DNA of 64,000 nt from JAVJSD01 sp040219575 (GCA_040219575.1 JAVJSD010000097.1:103535-167534), one strand, 5' to 3'; positions 18,080-27,592 are shown, counted from the stretch's first letter. The notes: generated by a model not told the origin, from the letters alone. A program made the numbers and translations.

Positions 18080-18856
18080 CTAGGATCCGAGGTCCAGTTC
18101 GTTCGCCACGGGCTGCGGCGCGTCCGGCGTCGGTTGACGCGGTCGGGCGTCGGGCACGGGAGGCGGCGGGAGTCCGCCGACGGCGCCGGCGGGTGTTGTC
18201 GGCGGCGGCGGCGACAACACGGTGTTCAATCCCGCGGTGGTTGTAACTCCGCCCGCGGCCGCGGCCGCGGTGGGGGGCGGCGGATCGTTAAACGATTTGA
18301 TCACCACTTCCAGATTCTTGCGGTCGATCGCGTTGCGGGGTCCGTCGGTGTTCTCGGCCAGATAGCGAAAATTCTGCCGGGCGAGCTCCCAATGGCGCCG
18401 CCAGACATCCTCCTCGGCCGATTCCAAACGCAGCGCCGCCATGGCCCGAAAGTGAACGCGGCCGAGAAAGTCACGGACCTCGTACGCCAGCGGCGAATGT
18501 CTTCCGTGGCGGCGCTCCACGTCGGCGACCAGCAGGTTCAGGCTGTCGATCGTTTCGGCCAGGCGGCCCAATTCGAATCCACCGCGGATGCGGGCCAACT
18601 GCAACTTGTCTCGCGCGACGGCCAGTTGCGAAGCCTGCGGGGCATCGAGCGACGGCTCCTCAATCGGCAGGGCCGCCAGTGATTCGGTGTACTGCTCGAT
18701 GGCGGCCTCGAACTGTCCCTCCGTCTCGAGCCGACGCGCTTCGGTGAGAAACCGCTCCGCCTGCTTTAGCGCCAGCGCATCCTGCCCGGGACCGAAGTGA
18801 TAACTCAGCAGCGCCACCGGCGCCAGCAGCCAGAGCAGGATCAGCCATTTCCTCAT
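18080..18856 (-). CDS. Membrane-anchored TPR-like protein of Bat/MoxR operon
   Basis: The product is 258 aa. An N-terminal membrane helix or uncleaved signal (WLILLWLLAPVALLSYHFGP) leads into TPR-like helices (AERFLTEARRLETEGQFEAAIEQYTESLAALP). The C-terminus is a low-complexity tail rich in proline, alanine and glycine from about residue 205. It fits the BatC/BatE-like position next to a VWA protein. The start overlaps the VWA gene stop as ATGA, so both are translationally coupled. The periplasmic TPR part may hold the VWA partner. Confidence 0.78.
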   Translation of the reverse strand: MRKWLILLWLLAPVALLSYHFGPGQDALALKQAERFLTEARRLETEGQFEAAIEQYTESLAALPIEEPSLDAPQASQLAVARDKLQLARIRGGFELGRLAETIDSLNLLVADVERRHGRHSPLAYEVRDFLGRVHFRAMAALRLESAEEDVWRRHWELARQNFRYLAENTDGPRNAIDRKNLEVVIKSFNDPPPPTAAAAAGGVTTTAGLNTVLSPPPPTTPAGAVGGLPPPPVPDARPRQPTPDAPQPVANELDLGS

Positions 18857-19941
18857 CGCCGGCCCCCCGCTCCGAGCATCTCGGATTGCGACGCCTGCGC
18901 GGCGTCCACGTTGGCGGCATTCACGTTGGCGGCATCCCCCTTCGCGGCCGGCAGTTCACGATGCGGCTTCCACAAACTGCCCCCGTACTGGAGCGCGACC
19001 GGCAGCAGCACCAGGACCAACGCCCCCAAGCCGACGAGGATGCGCGCCAGGTCTTTGAGCTGCAGTCCGTCGTCGGGCGGAGGCGGCGCGGCGCGGGCCA
19101 GATCCGTCAGGGCTTCGCTCGGCAGGTGCCGGCGGTTGACGTTGTAGTAGCGTCCTCGCAGTTCGACGGCCAACCGCTTCAGAATCGCCGCCTGCTGCCG
19201 CGACTCGTGCGCGCCGACGCGCGTGCTGCGCAGCGGATCGCCGACCGCCAGGATCTGCACGTCGCGAATCGACCGCGGCAGCGTGGGCACCTGGCTGAAA
19301 TCGACCGTGTCGCCGTCGGTGCATAGAAACATGGTGGTGCTTTCGGGCGGCCACTTTTCGGCGAGTTCGCCCGCCGCCGTCAATCCATCGACGAGCCGCG
19401 TCTGGCCGGGTTCGAACGACCAGACGAGCGGCAGGTTGTCGAGAATGTTGCGGACGACCTGCGTGTCGACGGCGTCCACGACGACCGGCCGCGCGGAAGT
19501 AAAGAAGACCACCACGCTGAATTTCGTTCGGCTCAAGGCGATTCGCGAGAGCACCCCTTCGACGACCTGCATCACCCGATCGCGGCGGCGCATCGTCTGT
19601 TCGGACCCGGCGTCCTCGGCGTTCATGCTCGGCGAGACATCGAGCACGAGCAGCACGCGCTGCACATCGGCCGGGTCGGCCTCTTGCCGCGGATCGTCGC
19701 CCCCGGCCGATCCCAGCAACTCCGGTTCGGCGAGGGCCAGCAGCGACAGTCCCCAGGCCAACGCCGCGCAGGCCAAGACACGCAAGGCCGGCGCCATGCG
19801 CGTCCAGGATCTTGCGGCCTCGGCCGGACCGAACACCAATCGCGACAGTTCGCGCGACCGCCGCGCATGCCAGTACTCGGCCAGACCGGTCAGGGCCGCG
19901 ACGGCGAGAGCTGCCAGGAGGGGAATCGTATGGGCGTCCAT
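18853..19941 (-). CDS. VWA-domain membrane protein, BatB-like; first gene of operon
   Basis: The product is 362 aa from the ATG at 19941. Two N-terminal membrane segments (about 5-20 and 52-71) precede a VWA domain. The metal-site motif is DVSPS at residues 101-105, and later FLCTDGDTVD supplies the third MIDAS loop. A C-terminal helix (ILVGLGALVLVLLPVAL) re-enters the membrane. This is the layout of BatA/BatB proteins. It opens the minus-strand operon that runs through TPR, giant, MoxR, DUF58 and membrane proteins to a second VWA protein at 10770. No clear promoter was found upstream. Confidence 0.86.
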   Translation of the reverse strand: MDAHTIPLLAALAVAALTGLAEYWHARRSRELSRLVFGPAEAARSWTRMAPALRVLACAALAWGLSLLALAEPELLGSAGGDDPRQEADPADVQRVLLVLDVSPSMNAEDAGSEQTMRRRDRVMQVVEGVLSRIALSRTKFSVVVFFTSARPVVVDAVDTQVVRNILDNLPLVWSFEPGQTRLVDGLTAAGELAEKWPPESTTMFLCTDGDTVDFSQVPTLPRSIRDVQILAVGDPLRSTRVGAHESRQQAAILKRLAVELRGRYYNVNRRHLPSEALTDLARAAPPPPDDGLQLKDLARILVGLGALVLVLLPVALQYGGSLWKPHRELPAAKGDAANVNAANVDAAQASQSEMLGAGGRR

Positions 19942-20221
19942 TCTGTGGCGTGGTCGCAAGCCGAGGGGAGTGCACAGGGGGGAACGAAGGGCGCGGATCG
20001 AGAAGGCGCGCTGGCGCGTGAATCGCCCGACCCCGTCAAGCGTAGGGGCGGGCGGTCGCCGGAATTCAATCGTAGTTGAATGATTCGGCGATGAACAGGC
20101 GCACCAAGCGCGCTTCGAGGGTGTCTCAAGAAATGTTCAATGCACGCGGCATGGCCGTCGCAAGTCGGCGCCGATCTGCGTCTCGGAATCACCACGGGTA
20201 TCTCGGCGACTCATGCCGACG
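19942..20221. other. Gap upstream of the Bat/MoxR operon
   Basis: These 280 bases must hold the operon promoter and the 3' end region of the next minus-strand gene. I see no convincing -35/-10 pair and no coding sequence. An imperfect palindrome around AATTCAATCGTAGTTGAAT at 20065-20083 is the only visible structure. Confidence 0.35.
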
Positions 20222-21592
20222 CTACATGTCGATTTCGAATCCCTTGCGGTTTTCACGCGCCAGGAACGCGTTGGCCTGCTCGTCGCCGACGATCTCCCGC
20301 TTGACCGGATCCCAGTTGAGTTCCCGGCCCAGACGCATGGCGATGTTCGAGAGATGGCAGATCTCGAGCATCCGGTTGTGCGACCAGACATCGGAGATCG
20401 GCTGGCTGCGCGACTGCATGCCCTCGATGAAGTTGGCGGTATGGTTCTCGCTGACCTTGCCGCCGTACACCTTCTCGATCGCTCCCTCGGGCAGCGGCCG
20501 GTCCTTGAGGTCCTCCACCGGCTTGCCGACGATCTTTCCGCGGTTGACGAAGAACCGACCCTCCGTGCCCTCGAACAGAATGCCGTTGTCCCCTTCGCTG
20601 GTGATGATCAGCTCGACATCCCTGGGCATCGCGACGCGGATTCGGAACTGGGTCGCCGCGTTGTACCGATCGTCGACCACGGGATGTCCGTCCTTGTACT
20701 CGACCGGCAGCGTGTACTCGACGGGTGTGATTTTGCTCGGCCCCGTGTCGCTGGCGCCGAGGGCCCAACTGGCGATGTCGACGTGATGGGCGCCCCAGTC
20801 GGTCAGCTTTCCGCCGGAGTACTCGTGCCAGTTGCGGAACGAGTAGTGGCAGTTGCTATAGAGCGGCACGCCGCCGCCGTAGCCTTGGCGCATTTCCGGG
20901 AGCGCGCGATACGGAACCTCGGGCGCCGGGCCGAGCCAGAAATCCCAATCCATCCCGATCGGAACGGGCGCCTCGGGAATGACCGGCGAGGGCTCCATGC
21001 GGTTGATCCCGCAGGTCACCTTCGTCACGTCGCCGATGCGGCCGTCCCGGATCAGTGCGATGGCCTGCAGGAAGCGTTGAGCCGACTCGGTGCGCTGCAT
21101 CGTGCCGACCTGAAACACCCGGCCGGTCTCCTTGACGACCTTCTCGATAAGCTTTCCTTCGTCGATCGTCAGCGTGAGCGGCTTCTCGCAGTAGACGTCT
21201 TTGCCGGCCAGCATGGCCTCGACCGCGATCTTCGTATGCCAGTGATCCGGCGTGGCGATCATCACTGCGTCGATGTCTTTGCGTTCGAGGATCTTGCGGT
21301 AGTCCTTGTAGGCGTCGGGCTTCTTGCCCTGCCCCTTCTCCACCTTCTCGACGTTCGCGCCGAGCACCTTCAAATCGACGTCGGCCAGGGCGGCGAAATC
21401 GGCGAAGCGAAACGACTTGCTGGTGATCGCCCAGCCTTGATTTCGCAGGCCGATGGTGGCGAAAACCGGGCGATCGTTCGACGACTCAAAGCCGAAGGCC
21501 CGCTCGGCCGACGGGAGCAAGATGCCGGCGGCGCCCGCGGCGGCGACGCCTTGCAGGAACTGACGACGCGATTTCTGGGGAGAGGTTGGCAT
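20222..21592 (-). CDS. Tat-exported Gfo/Idh/MocA family oxidoreductase
   Basis: The product is 456 aa from the ATG at 21592. A twin-arginine signal (KSRRQFLQGVAAAGAAGILL) spans residues 8-27, so the folded, cofactor-loaded enzyme should be exported. A Rossmann-like NAD(P) domain follows, with ATIGLRNQGW, IDAVMIATPDHWH and the family motif CEKP at residues 135-138 (Lys137). The C-terminal domain includes GGKLTDWGAHHVDIASWALG, typical of planctomycete members. These enzymes oxidise or reduce sugar and polyol hydroxyls; exported ones are thought to act on glycosides. It diverges from a glycoside hydrolase gene 200 bases away. Confidence 0.92.
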   Translation of the reverse strand: MPTSPQKSRRQFLQGVAAAGAAGILLPSAERAFGFESSNDRPVFATIGLRNQGWAITSKSFRFADFAALADVDLKVLGANVEKVEKGQGKKPDAYKDYRKILERKDIDAVMIATPDHWHTKIAVEAMLAGKDVYCEKPLTLTIDEGKLIEKVVKETGRVFQVGTMQRTESAQRFLQAIALIRDGRIGDVTKVTCGINRMEPSPVIPEAPVPIGMDWDFWLGPAPEVPYRALPEMRQGYGGGVPLYSNCHYSFRNWHEYSGGKLTDWGAHHVDIASWALGASDTGPSKITPVEYTLPVEYKDGHPVVDDRYNAATQFRIRVAMPRDVELIITSEGDNGILFEGTEGRFFVNRGKIVGKPVEDLKDRPLPEGAIEKVYGGKVSENHTANFIEGMQSRSQPISDVWSHNRMLEICHLSNIAMRLGRELNWDPVKREIVGDEQANAFLARENRKGFEIDM

Positions 21593-21791
21593 GGGTGGAA
21601 GTCCTTGGGGAGAACGGCCAGTGAGCGTGTCGTTGAACGGCAACGCGAGGGAGTCGCTCGGAGGCAATAGGAAACTTGGAGCCGGTCGATGCTGGATCTG
21701 GCGGCCGGCGGCGGCGGCATCTATTCTAAACCGACGGCGACAGCTTTTCTCGGCCAACGCGGCAATCCGCACCATCTCAAAGAGCCATCCC

Positions 21792-24005
21792 ATGCCACAC
21801 GTACGAACGATTGTGCTGACGATCGCCGCCTTGTTGCCATCAGGGGCGACCGTCGACGGAGGCGAAGTGACCCGCCTGACGCTGGTCGACGCCAAAACCA
21901 ATCGCGACGTCGGCTCCCTCGAAAACGGCGCCGCGTTGAACCGTTCGGAGTTGGGCGCGGTGAATCTGCGGGCCGACGTTGCGGGGGAGGTCGCCAGCGT
22001 GCGGTTCACGGTCGACGGGCGCGTATTCCGCACCGAAAGCACGGCCCCCTTCGCCCTGGCCGGCGACAACCAGGGGGATTACAACGCCTGGAACATTGCT
22101 CCGGGCAAGCACACCGTGAAGGCCACGCCCTTTTCGCAATCGGCGGCGCGGGGCGAAGCCGGCAAGGCCCTCGAGATCACCGTCACCGTCACGGGCCCGG
22201 CCGGTGAATCTGCGCCGCGATCGGCCCGCTACGAGACGGCGGCGCTCGAACCGATCGCTCCGGCCGAGACGGTCAAGCCGGGTGCGGTCGAGGTTCGCGG
22301 CGAGTTGAAGAAGTGGCACAAGGTCACCTTGGCGCTGGGCGGCCCGGCCGCCAGCGAGACCGCTGACCCCAATCCCTTCACCGACTATCGGCTGAACGTC
22401 GCTTTCCAAAACGGCGAGCGCACGTACGTTGTCCCCGGTTACTACGCGGCCGACGGGAACGCCGCGGAGACCGGCGCGGCGGCCGGCAACGTGTGGCTGG
22501 TCCATTTCGCCCCCGACCAGATCGGCGCTTGGACCTGGCGGGCCGACTTTCGCGGAGGAAAGAACGTGGCGGTCTCCGACGATCCCCAGGCCGGCGAACC
22601 GGTCGCCGCGATCGACGGCAAGTCGGGCGAGTTCGTGATTGCCGCTTCCGACAAGACCGGCCGCGACTTTCGCGCCCACGGCCGCCTCGATTATGTCGGC
22701 GGCCGCTACCTGCGCTTCGCCGAGACGGGCGAGTGGTTTCTCAAGTGCGGCGCCGACGCCCCCGAGAATTTCCTGGCCTACGACGACTTCGACAACACGA
22801 CCAACAACGGCGGCCGCCGCAAGTCGTGGCAGGCGCATGTGCGCGACTGGCGCGAGGGGGACCCCGTGTGGCGCGGCGACCGCGGCAAGGGCATCATCGG
22901 AGCGCTGAACTACCTGGCGTCGGAGGGGCTCAACGCTTTCTCCTTCATGCCGCTCACGATCCACGGCGACGACAAGAACGTGTTTCCCTACGTCACCGAA
23001 CACGGCCCGTTCACGCGTCTGGACTGCTCGAAACTCGCCCAGTGGGAAATCGTCTTCGAGCACGCGGACCATCTCGGCCTGTACCTGCACTTCAAGACGC
23101 TCGAGACCGAGAACGAATTGCTGCTCGACGGCGGCGACCTGGGGCTGGAGCGGCGGATCTACTACCGCGAGTTGATCGCCCGCTACGCGCATCACCTGGC
23201 GCTCAACTGGAACCTGGGCGAGGAGATCAACAACGCCTCGACGCAGCAGAAGAAGGATTGGGCGGATTACTTCTGGGACCACGACCCGTACCGCCATCAC
23301 ATCGTGATCCACAACGGGGCGAGCCACTTCGATCTGCTCGGCCCCGGCTCGCGGATCACGGGTTTCTCGCTGCAAACCAACCGTCCCGATTTCGCCGGCG
23401 TCCACAAACGAACGCTCGACTACATCGAACGTTCGGCGGCGGCCGGCAAGCCGTGGGTGGTGGCCTGCGACGAGCCGGGCGACGCCGGACACGCCCTCCG
23501 TCCCGACGACGACGCCGGCGACAGCCACATCGACGGCCGCAAGAACGGACTGTGGGGCAATGTGATGGCGGGGGGCGCCGGGCTGGAGTGGTACTTCGGG
23601 TACCAGCACGCGCACTCCGACCTCACCTGCCAGGACTATCGCAGCCGCGATCGATGGTGGGACGTCTGCCGCCACATGCTGACCTTCTTCAACGACAACA
23701 AGATTCCCTATTGGGAGATGCACTGCGACGACTCCGCCATCTCCACCGCCGACGGCTACTGCCTGCTCAAGCCAGGCGACGTGTACGTGGTGTATCTAAA
23801 GCAAGGCGGCGACACCGAACTCGACCTGACCGCCGCCCGCGGCGAGTTCACGATTCAGTGGTACGACCCTCGAAACGGCGGCAAGTTGCAGACCGGCGCG
23901 GTCAAGAACCTCACGGCCGGCGGCAAAGCCCGCCTGGGCCCGCCACCGGGTGCACGCACCGACGACTGGGTGGTGCTGGTCCGTCGAACGGATTCCCGGC
24001 GCTAG
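21792..24005 (+). CDS. Exported DUF5060-type glycoside hydrolase
   Basis: The product is 737 aa. A signal-like N-terminus (RTIVLTIAALLPSGATVDGG) is followed by a cadherin-like beta domain (to about residue 135). A DUF5060 domain comes next (EVRGELKKWHKVTLALGG, NPFTDYRLNVAFQNG). The TIM-barrel catalytic part (about 290-650) holds ALNYLASEGLNAFSFMPLTI, WNLGEEINN with a plausible acid/base glutamate, and WVVACDEPGDAG. A small C-terminal beta domain (GEFTIQWYDPRNGG) resembles putative collagen-binding domains. It likely cleaves a plant or algal polysaccharide outside the cytoplasm. ATG at 21792 is preferred because the upstream extension lacks signal character. Confidence 0.85.
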   Translation: MPHVRTIVLTIAALLPSGATVDGGEVTRLTLVDAKTNRDVGSLENGAALNRSELGAVNLRADVAGEVASVRFTVDGRVFRTESTAPFALAGDNQGDYNAWNIAPGKHTVKATPFSQSAARGEAGKALEITVTVTGPAGESAPRSARYETAALEPIAPAETVKPGAVEVRGELKKWHKVTLALGGPAASETADPNPFTDYRLNVAFQNGERTYVVPGYYAADGNAAETGAAAGNVWLVHFAPDQIGAWTWRADFRGGKNVAVSDDPQAGEPVAAIDGKSGEFVIAASDKTGRDFRAHGRLDYVGGRYLRFAETGEWFLKCGADAPENFLAYDDFDNTTNNGGRRKSWQAHVRDWREGDPVWRGDRGKGIIGALNYLASEGLNAFSFMPLTIHGDDKNVFPYVTEHGPFTRLDCSKLAQWEIVFEHADHLGLYLHFKTLETENELLLDGGDLGLERRIYYRELIARYAHHLALNWNLGEEINNASTQQKKDWADYFWDHDPYRHHIVIHNGASHFDLLGPGSRITGFSLQTNRPDFAGVHKRTLDYIERSAAAGKPWVVACDEPGDAGHALRPDDDAGDSHIDGRKNGLWGNVMAGGAGLEWYFGYQHAHSDLTCQDYRSRDRWWDVCRHMLTFFNDNKIPYWEMHCDDSAISTADGYCLLKPGDVYVVYLKQGGDTELDLTAARGEFTIQWYDPRNGGKLQTGAVKNLTAGGKARLGPPPGARTDDWVVLVRRTDSRR

Positions 24006-24562
24006 CTGCTCGGGGCAAATTTCAGTGACTCGTTCGGTCCTGCCCTGGAGATAGCGTCGCTGGGCCAGTCAGGCGACCGCCGCGTGAATCGGGCCGCAGC
24101 GAAGGCGGTTGATCGCCCTTTCCGCCGCAGGCGGTGTTAGCCCCGGCGTTTACGCCGGGGTGAATCGATGCGAGACCATTGGGCCCCAGGGCCGTTTACG
24201 GTCCTTCTCACCTCTCTGGCTTCAGCCCTTGGCACCCTGCCTCGCTAGAAGGGCTGAAGCCCGAATGACCGTAAGGGCCGTGAACGGCCCTGAGGCGGAA
24301 AATCGCCGGCGACTCGCAAGCCCGGCGTGAACGCCGGGCCTAACACCGCCTGCGGCGGAAAAGGACCGTGAACGGCCCTCAGTAGTCACCGAACGCCTTC
24401 CTCAAAAGGCATCCCACTGCTCAACGCGGACGCGCCGTGGTGACCTTCCGTGTCATTCAAACTAGCGCACAGCCTCCGCGGGTGGCGGTTTGACCGTCTT
24501 GCGAATCGCCATCTAGAATACAGCCGAGGGTGTCTTGTTCGGAGGGTGAGGAGGCTGCGTGG
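24006..24562. other. Intergenic region carrying a 244-bp inverted-repeat element
   Basis: This gap contains no gene. It is dominated by the element at 24119-24362 described separately. The final 80 bases lead into a strong ribosome site, GGAGG at 24550-24554, for the next gene. Confidence 0.6.
24119..24362. repeat. MITE-like element with 42-bp terminal inverted repeats
   Basis: The arms at 24119-24160 and 24321-24362 are near-perfect inverted copies. Each holds CCGCCGCAGGCGGTGTTAG followed by a self-complementary CCGGCGT...ACGCCGG hairpin. Inside lie more stems: GGGCCGT/ACGGTCC-like pairs and GGGCTGAAGCCC. The element has no coding capacity. Confidence 0.8.
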
Positions 24563-27508
24563 ATGACCGCCGATTTCGATCCATACTATAAATGGCTGGG
24601 AATTCCGCCCCGGGAGCAGCCGCCCACGCACTATCGGCTGCTGGCCATCGAGCCGTTCGAGCCGGATTTGGACGTGATCTCCCATGCGGCCGATTCCAGG
24701 ATGACGCACGTTCGTTCGCTGCAGTCGGGGCAGCGCGGGGCGATGTCGCAGAAGTTGCTCAACGAAATCTCCGCCGCGCGGCTCTGTCTGCTCAACCCGC
24801 AAACGAAGGCGGCGTACGACGCCCAACTGCGCGTCGCCCAGGGAGCTCGCCCCGCGCCGCCAAGCGTACCGATGTCGGCGCCGAGCGTACCGATGTCGCC
24901 GCTCAGCGTTCCCATGGGGCCGCCGAGCGGTTCCACGCCTCCGCCAAGTGTTCCGATGGCCGCGCCGAGTGTGCCGATGGCGGCGCCAAGTGCACAGGTC
25001 GCGCCCGCCGCGCCGCTGGTGAACATTGCGGCGGAGAAGAACGCCCGGCCGAAGAGCTCGTTTCCCATCGCGCTGGTCGGCGCCGGCGTCGCCGTGATGT
25101 TGCTGGTCGCGGCCGTCGTTGGGGCGATCGTCGTGATGCAGCCAGAGCAGGCGGAGGTCGTGGTCGAGGATCCACCGTCTCAAACGCCGCCGTCGCCGAA
25201 GATCCCCAACGGGCAACCGAAAGAGAACAACGTCGACTCGCCACCCGTTGCGCCGGCGGGATTGCCGAGTCTCGACGACAGCGTCGCCTCGCGGCCTGCA
25301 ACCGGCGGCGACGGCGGCCTCGGCCCGATCGGCACACCACCCCCAAAGCCGCCGGAATCGTCGACGGGCGAGCCGCCGAAGCTCGTCGGCACACTTCCTC
25401 CACTGACACTTCCCCCGCTGACACCGCCGACCCCTGCAACGACGCCCGACGACGGGGCGTCGACGGAAACGTCGAAAGAGCCCGCCGTCGACGCCCAGCC
25501 TCGCCTGGCGGTCCCCGAGTCCGAGGCGCTCGCCAAGGCCAGGCAGTTGGTCGCGGAGGTGTATGACGAGGAGATCGCCGCCGCCGAGGACGATCCGCGG
25601 AGGTTGACGGCGCTGTCCGAGAAGATGATGCAGCGAGCGAACGAAGAGGGCGAAGAGGGAGTCGACCCGGCCAGTCGGTTCGCCCTGCTGCAACGGAGCG
25701 CCGAAGTGGCGGCCGACGGCGGCGACGTCGCGCTGGCGTGGCGGGCTTACGGCGAGTTGGAACGGCGGTTCGAGGTGCGGGTCGCCGCGCCGCGATTGCG
25801 GATGATTGAGAACGTGGCGAAGGCGAGTCGTCCGGCCGATCAGAACAAGGCGACGGCCCAGCAGATGGCGGCGCTGGTCGATGATGCGGCCGCTCTCGAC
25901 GACTTCGCCGCCGCGACCGCACTGGCCGATGGGGCGGTCTCGCTGGCCCGGAAGGCGGGAGATCGGCAGTTCCTTGTCCAGGCCGTGGCCGTCGGCAATC
26001 AGGTCAAGGACCTCGCCAAAGTCTACAACCGCGACGTGGCGCCCGCGCTGGCGGCGCTCGAAACCGCACCGGACGACCCTGCCGCCAACCTCGCCGTCGG
26101 CAGGTACCTGGCGTTGGTCAAGGGCGACTGGCCGCGGGCCTTGCCGCATCTGGCCAAGGCGCCGGTCGACGACACGTTCCATATCGCCGCGACGGGGGAG
26201 CTCGATGCGAAGGGGAACCAGATCGACGCGGCCGACGATTGGTACGATCTGGCCCAATCGCAATCCGAGCAGGCCGCCAGGAACCGCCTGGAGGTGCACG
26301 CCCGCAAACTGTACGAGGCGAATGTCGCCGGGCTGAGCGGGCTGGAGAAGACGCGCGTCGAAGAGCGCATCGAACAATTGGCGTCGATCGCCGAACCGGC
26401 CGGCGTGGGGAGTTCCGTGGCGACCGCTCCGTCGACGTCGTCCCCGACGACGCCCACGCCGAAGGTGAAACCGGGCCAGGCCGTGTTGGTAAAGGCCGTT
26501 GGTTCGGCCTGCAATACCAGCGACGTGCGGGTCAACGGGGCCTCGTTGTTCGCCAAGTCGCTCGGCCGGGAGGAACCGACCACTGCCGCCGCCTCGCTGA
26601 AGGCGGGCGACCTGATTACCGCCAGCATTAGCGGGCGCACCGACACCAACAGCCTGTGGCTGGTGTTTGTCAGCCAGGACGACGAATTCCTGTTCGAAAC
26701 CAGCACGGCCTGGAAGAGTTATCGTCCGCCGAATGAAAGCGCCTGGTGGAGCGTCGACGCGCAGGCGCTCACCGACGTGGCGTCGGCGGAGGAGCGGAGC
26801 ACCGACACGCAATATGTCGACCGCGTGCAGCGCAGCGTCGGCACGGTGCTGCAGCGTCTGCCGCTGTCGGCGCCGATTCACAGCACCCTGCCGGGGCCGA
26901 CGATCCGCGACGCCGAGTACGTCTTCTACGTCGTGCAACCGGAGGATCTCACGCCCAAGGCGGGCAAGCTGTACTCGCCCTCGGACGATCAAGGCGTGGC
27001 CGCCAGGCCGGCCCCCGGTCAGCGACTGCCGGTGAACGTGGTCGCGGCCGGCAACAGCCGCGTCAACGTCCGCGTCAACGGACAGCCGGTGTTCTCGAAA
27101 CCGGCGACGCGCAACAAGGCGATGCTGGGGCGGACGCAATTGCGGGAAGGCGATTTGATTGTGGTCGAAATCGACGACCGCTTCGACACCGGCAGCGCGC
27201 GGGTTGTGTTTCTCACGGCCGACGGCGGCTTGCTGTTTGAGACGTCGACCGACTGGACGGCGTTCCAGCCCCCCGAACCAATTCGCTGGTGGGACCTGTA
27301 TCACCGCAAGCCGGACAAGACCGCGCCGGCGGAGCTCCGTGCGGCGGATGCGCAGTACGTCGACGAGGTGCAGCAGTCCCTCTCGCAGGCCTTGCCGGGG
27401 GCGCCCGCCACCTCACCGGTCTATAGCCCGTTGCCCGGCGACAACGACAACGATCCCACGTACCTCTACTACGTGGTGACGAAAGACGATCTGCAGCCCA
27501 AGCGGTAG
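24563..27508 (+). CDS. J-domain-like single-pass membrane protein with duplicated C-terminal domain
   Basis: The product is 981 aa, started at ATG 24563 behind GGAGG with 8-base spacing. Residues 1-95 resemble a degenerate J domain (HYRLLAIEPFEPDLDVI, LLNPQTKAAYDAQLR) but lack an HPD tripeptide. Residues 96-150 are a Pro-Ser-Val-Pro-Met repeat linker. A membrane helix lies at 167-192. A second proline-rich linker (about 205-310) leads to a helical TPR-like region (310-620). Two copies of one beta domain (about 637-792 and 821-975) end the protein, both with GDLI...FETST-W...P and a closing YVDxVQxS. The N-terminus is cytoplasmic by this topology. The function is unknown. Confidence 0.85.
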   Translation: MTADFDPYYKWLGIPPREQPPTHYRLLAIEPFEPDLDVISHAADSRMTHVRSLQSGQRGAMSQKLLNEISAARLCLLNPQTKAAYDAQLRVAQGARPAPPSVPMSAPSVPMSPLSVPMGPPSGSTPPPSVPMAAPSVPMAAPSAQVAPAAPLVNIAAEKNARPKSSFPIALVGAGVAVMLLVAAVVGAIVVMQPEQAEVVVEDPPSQTPPSPKIPNGQPKENNVDSPPVAPAGLPSLDDSVASRPATGGDGGLGPIGTPPPKPPESSTGEPPKLVGTLPPLTLPPLTPPTPATTPDDGASTETSKEPAVDAQPRLAVPESEALAKARQLVAEVYDEEIAAAEDDPRRLTALSEKMMQRANEEGEEGVDPASRFALLQRSAEVAADGGDVALAWRAYGELERRFEVRVAAPRLRMIENVAKASRPADQNKATAQQMAALVDDAAALDDFAAATALADGAVSLARKAGDRQFLVQAVAVGNQVKDLAKVYNRDVAPALAALETAPDDPAANLAVGRYLALVKGDWPRALPHLAKAPVDDTFHIAATGELDAKGNQIDAADDWYDLAQSQSEQAARNRLEVHARKLYEANVAGLSGLEKTRVEERIEQLASIAEPAGVGSSVATAPSTSSPTTPTPKVKPGQAVLVKAVGSACNTSDVRVNGASLFAKSLGREEPTTAAASLKAGDLITASISGRTDTNSLWLVFVSQDDEFLFETSTAWKSYRPPNESAWWSVDAQALTDVASAEERSTDTQYVDRVQRSVGTVLQRLPLSAPIHSTLPGPTIRDAEYVFYVVQPEDLTPKAGKLYSPSDDQGVAARPAPGQRLPVNVVAAGNSRVNVRVNGQPVFSKPATRNKAMLGRTQLREGDLIVVEIDDRFDTGSARVVFLTADGGLLFETSTDWTAFQPPEPIRWWDLYHRKPDKTAPAELRAADAQYVDEVQQSLSQALPGAPATSPVYSPLPGDNDNDPTYLYYVVTKDDLQPKR

Positions 27509-27528
27509 TTGCGGGGAGAGCACGCCTC

Positions 27529-27592
27529 GACCGCCCCAAGCCGACCGCACCAAGCCGACCGCACCAACCCGACGGCTCGCCGTCGTGAAGGA
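27529..27592. repeat. Degenerate AAGCCGAC...GCCGTCG repeat
   Basis: Short tandem CCAAGCCGACCGCA units end in CCGACGGCTCGCCGTCG, related to the inverted element at 60699-60790. It lies between the convergent genes ending at 27508 and 27631. Confidence 0.45.

Noticed and set aside
24386..27304. Minus-strand frame of 972 codons opposite the J-like membrane protein gene
   Set aside because: It is an antisense shadow with Arg/Gly/His-rich low complexity; the plus strand has a strong ribosome site and clear domains.
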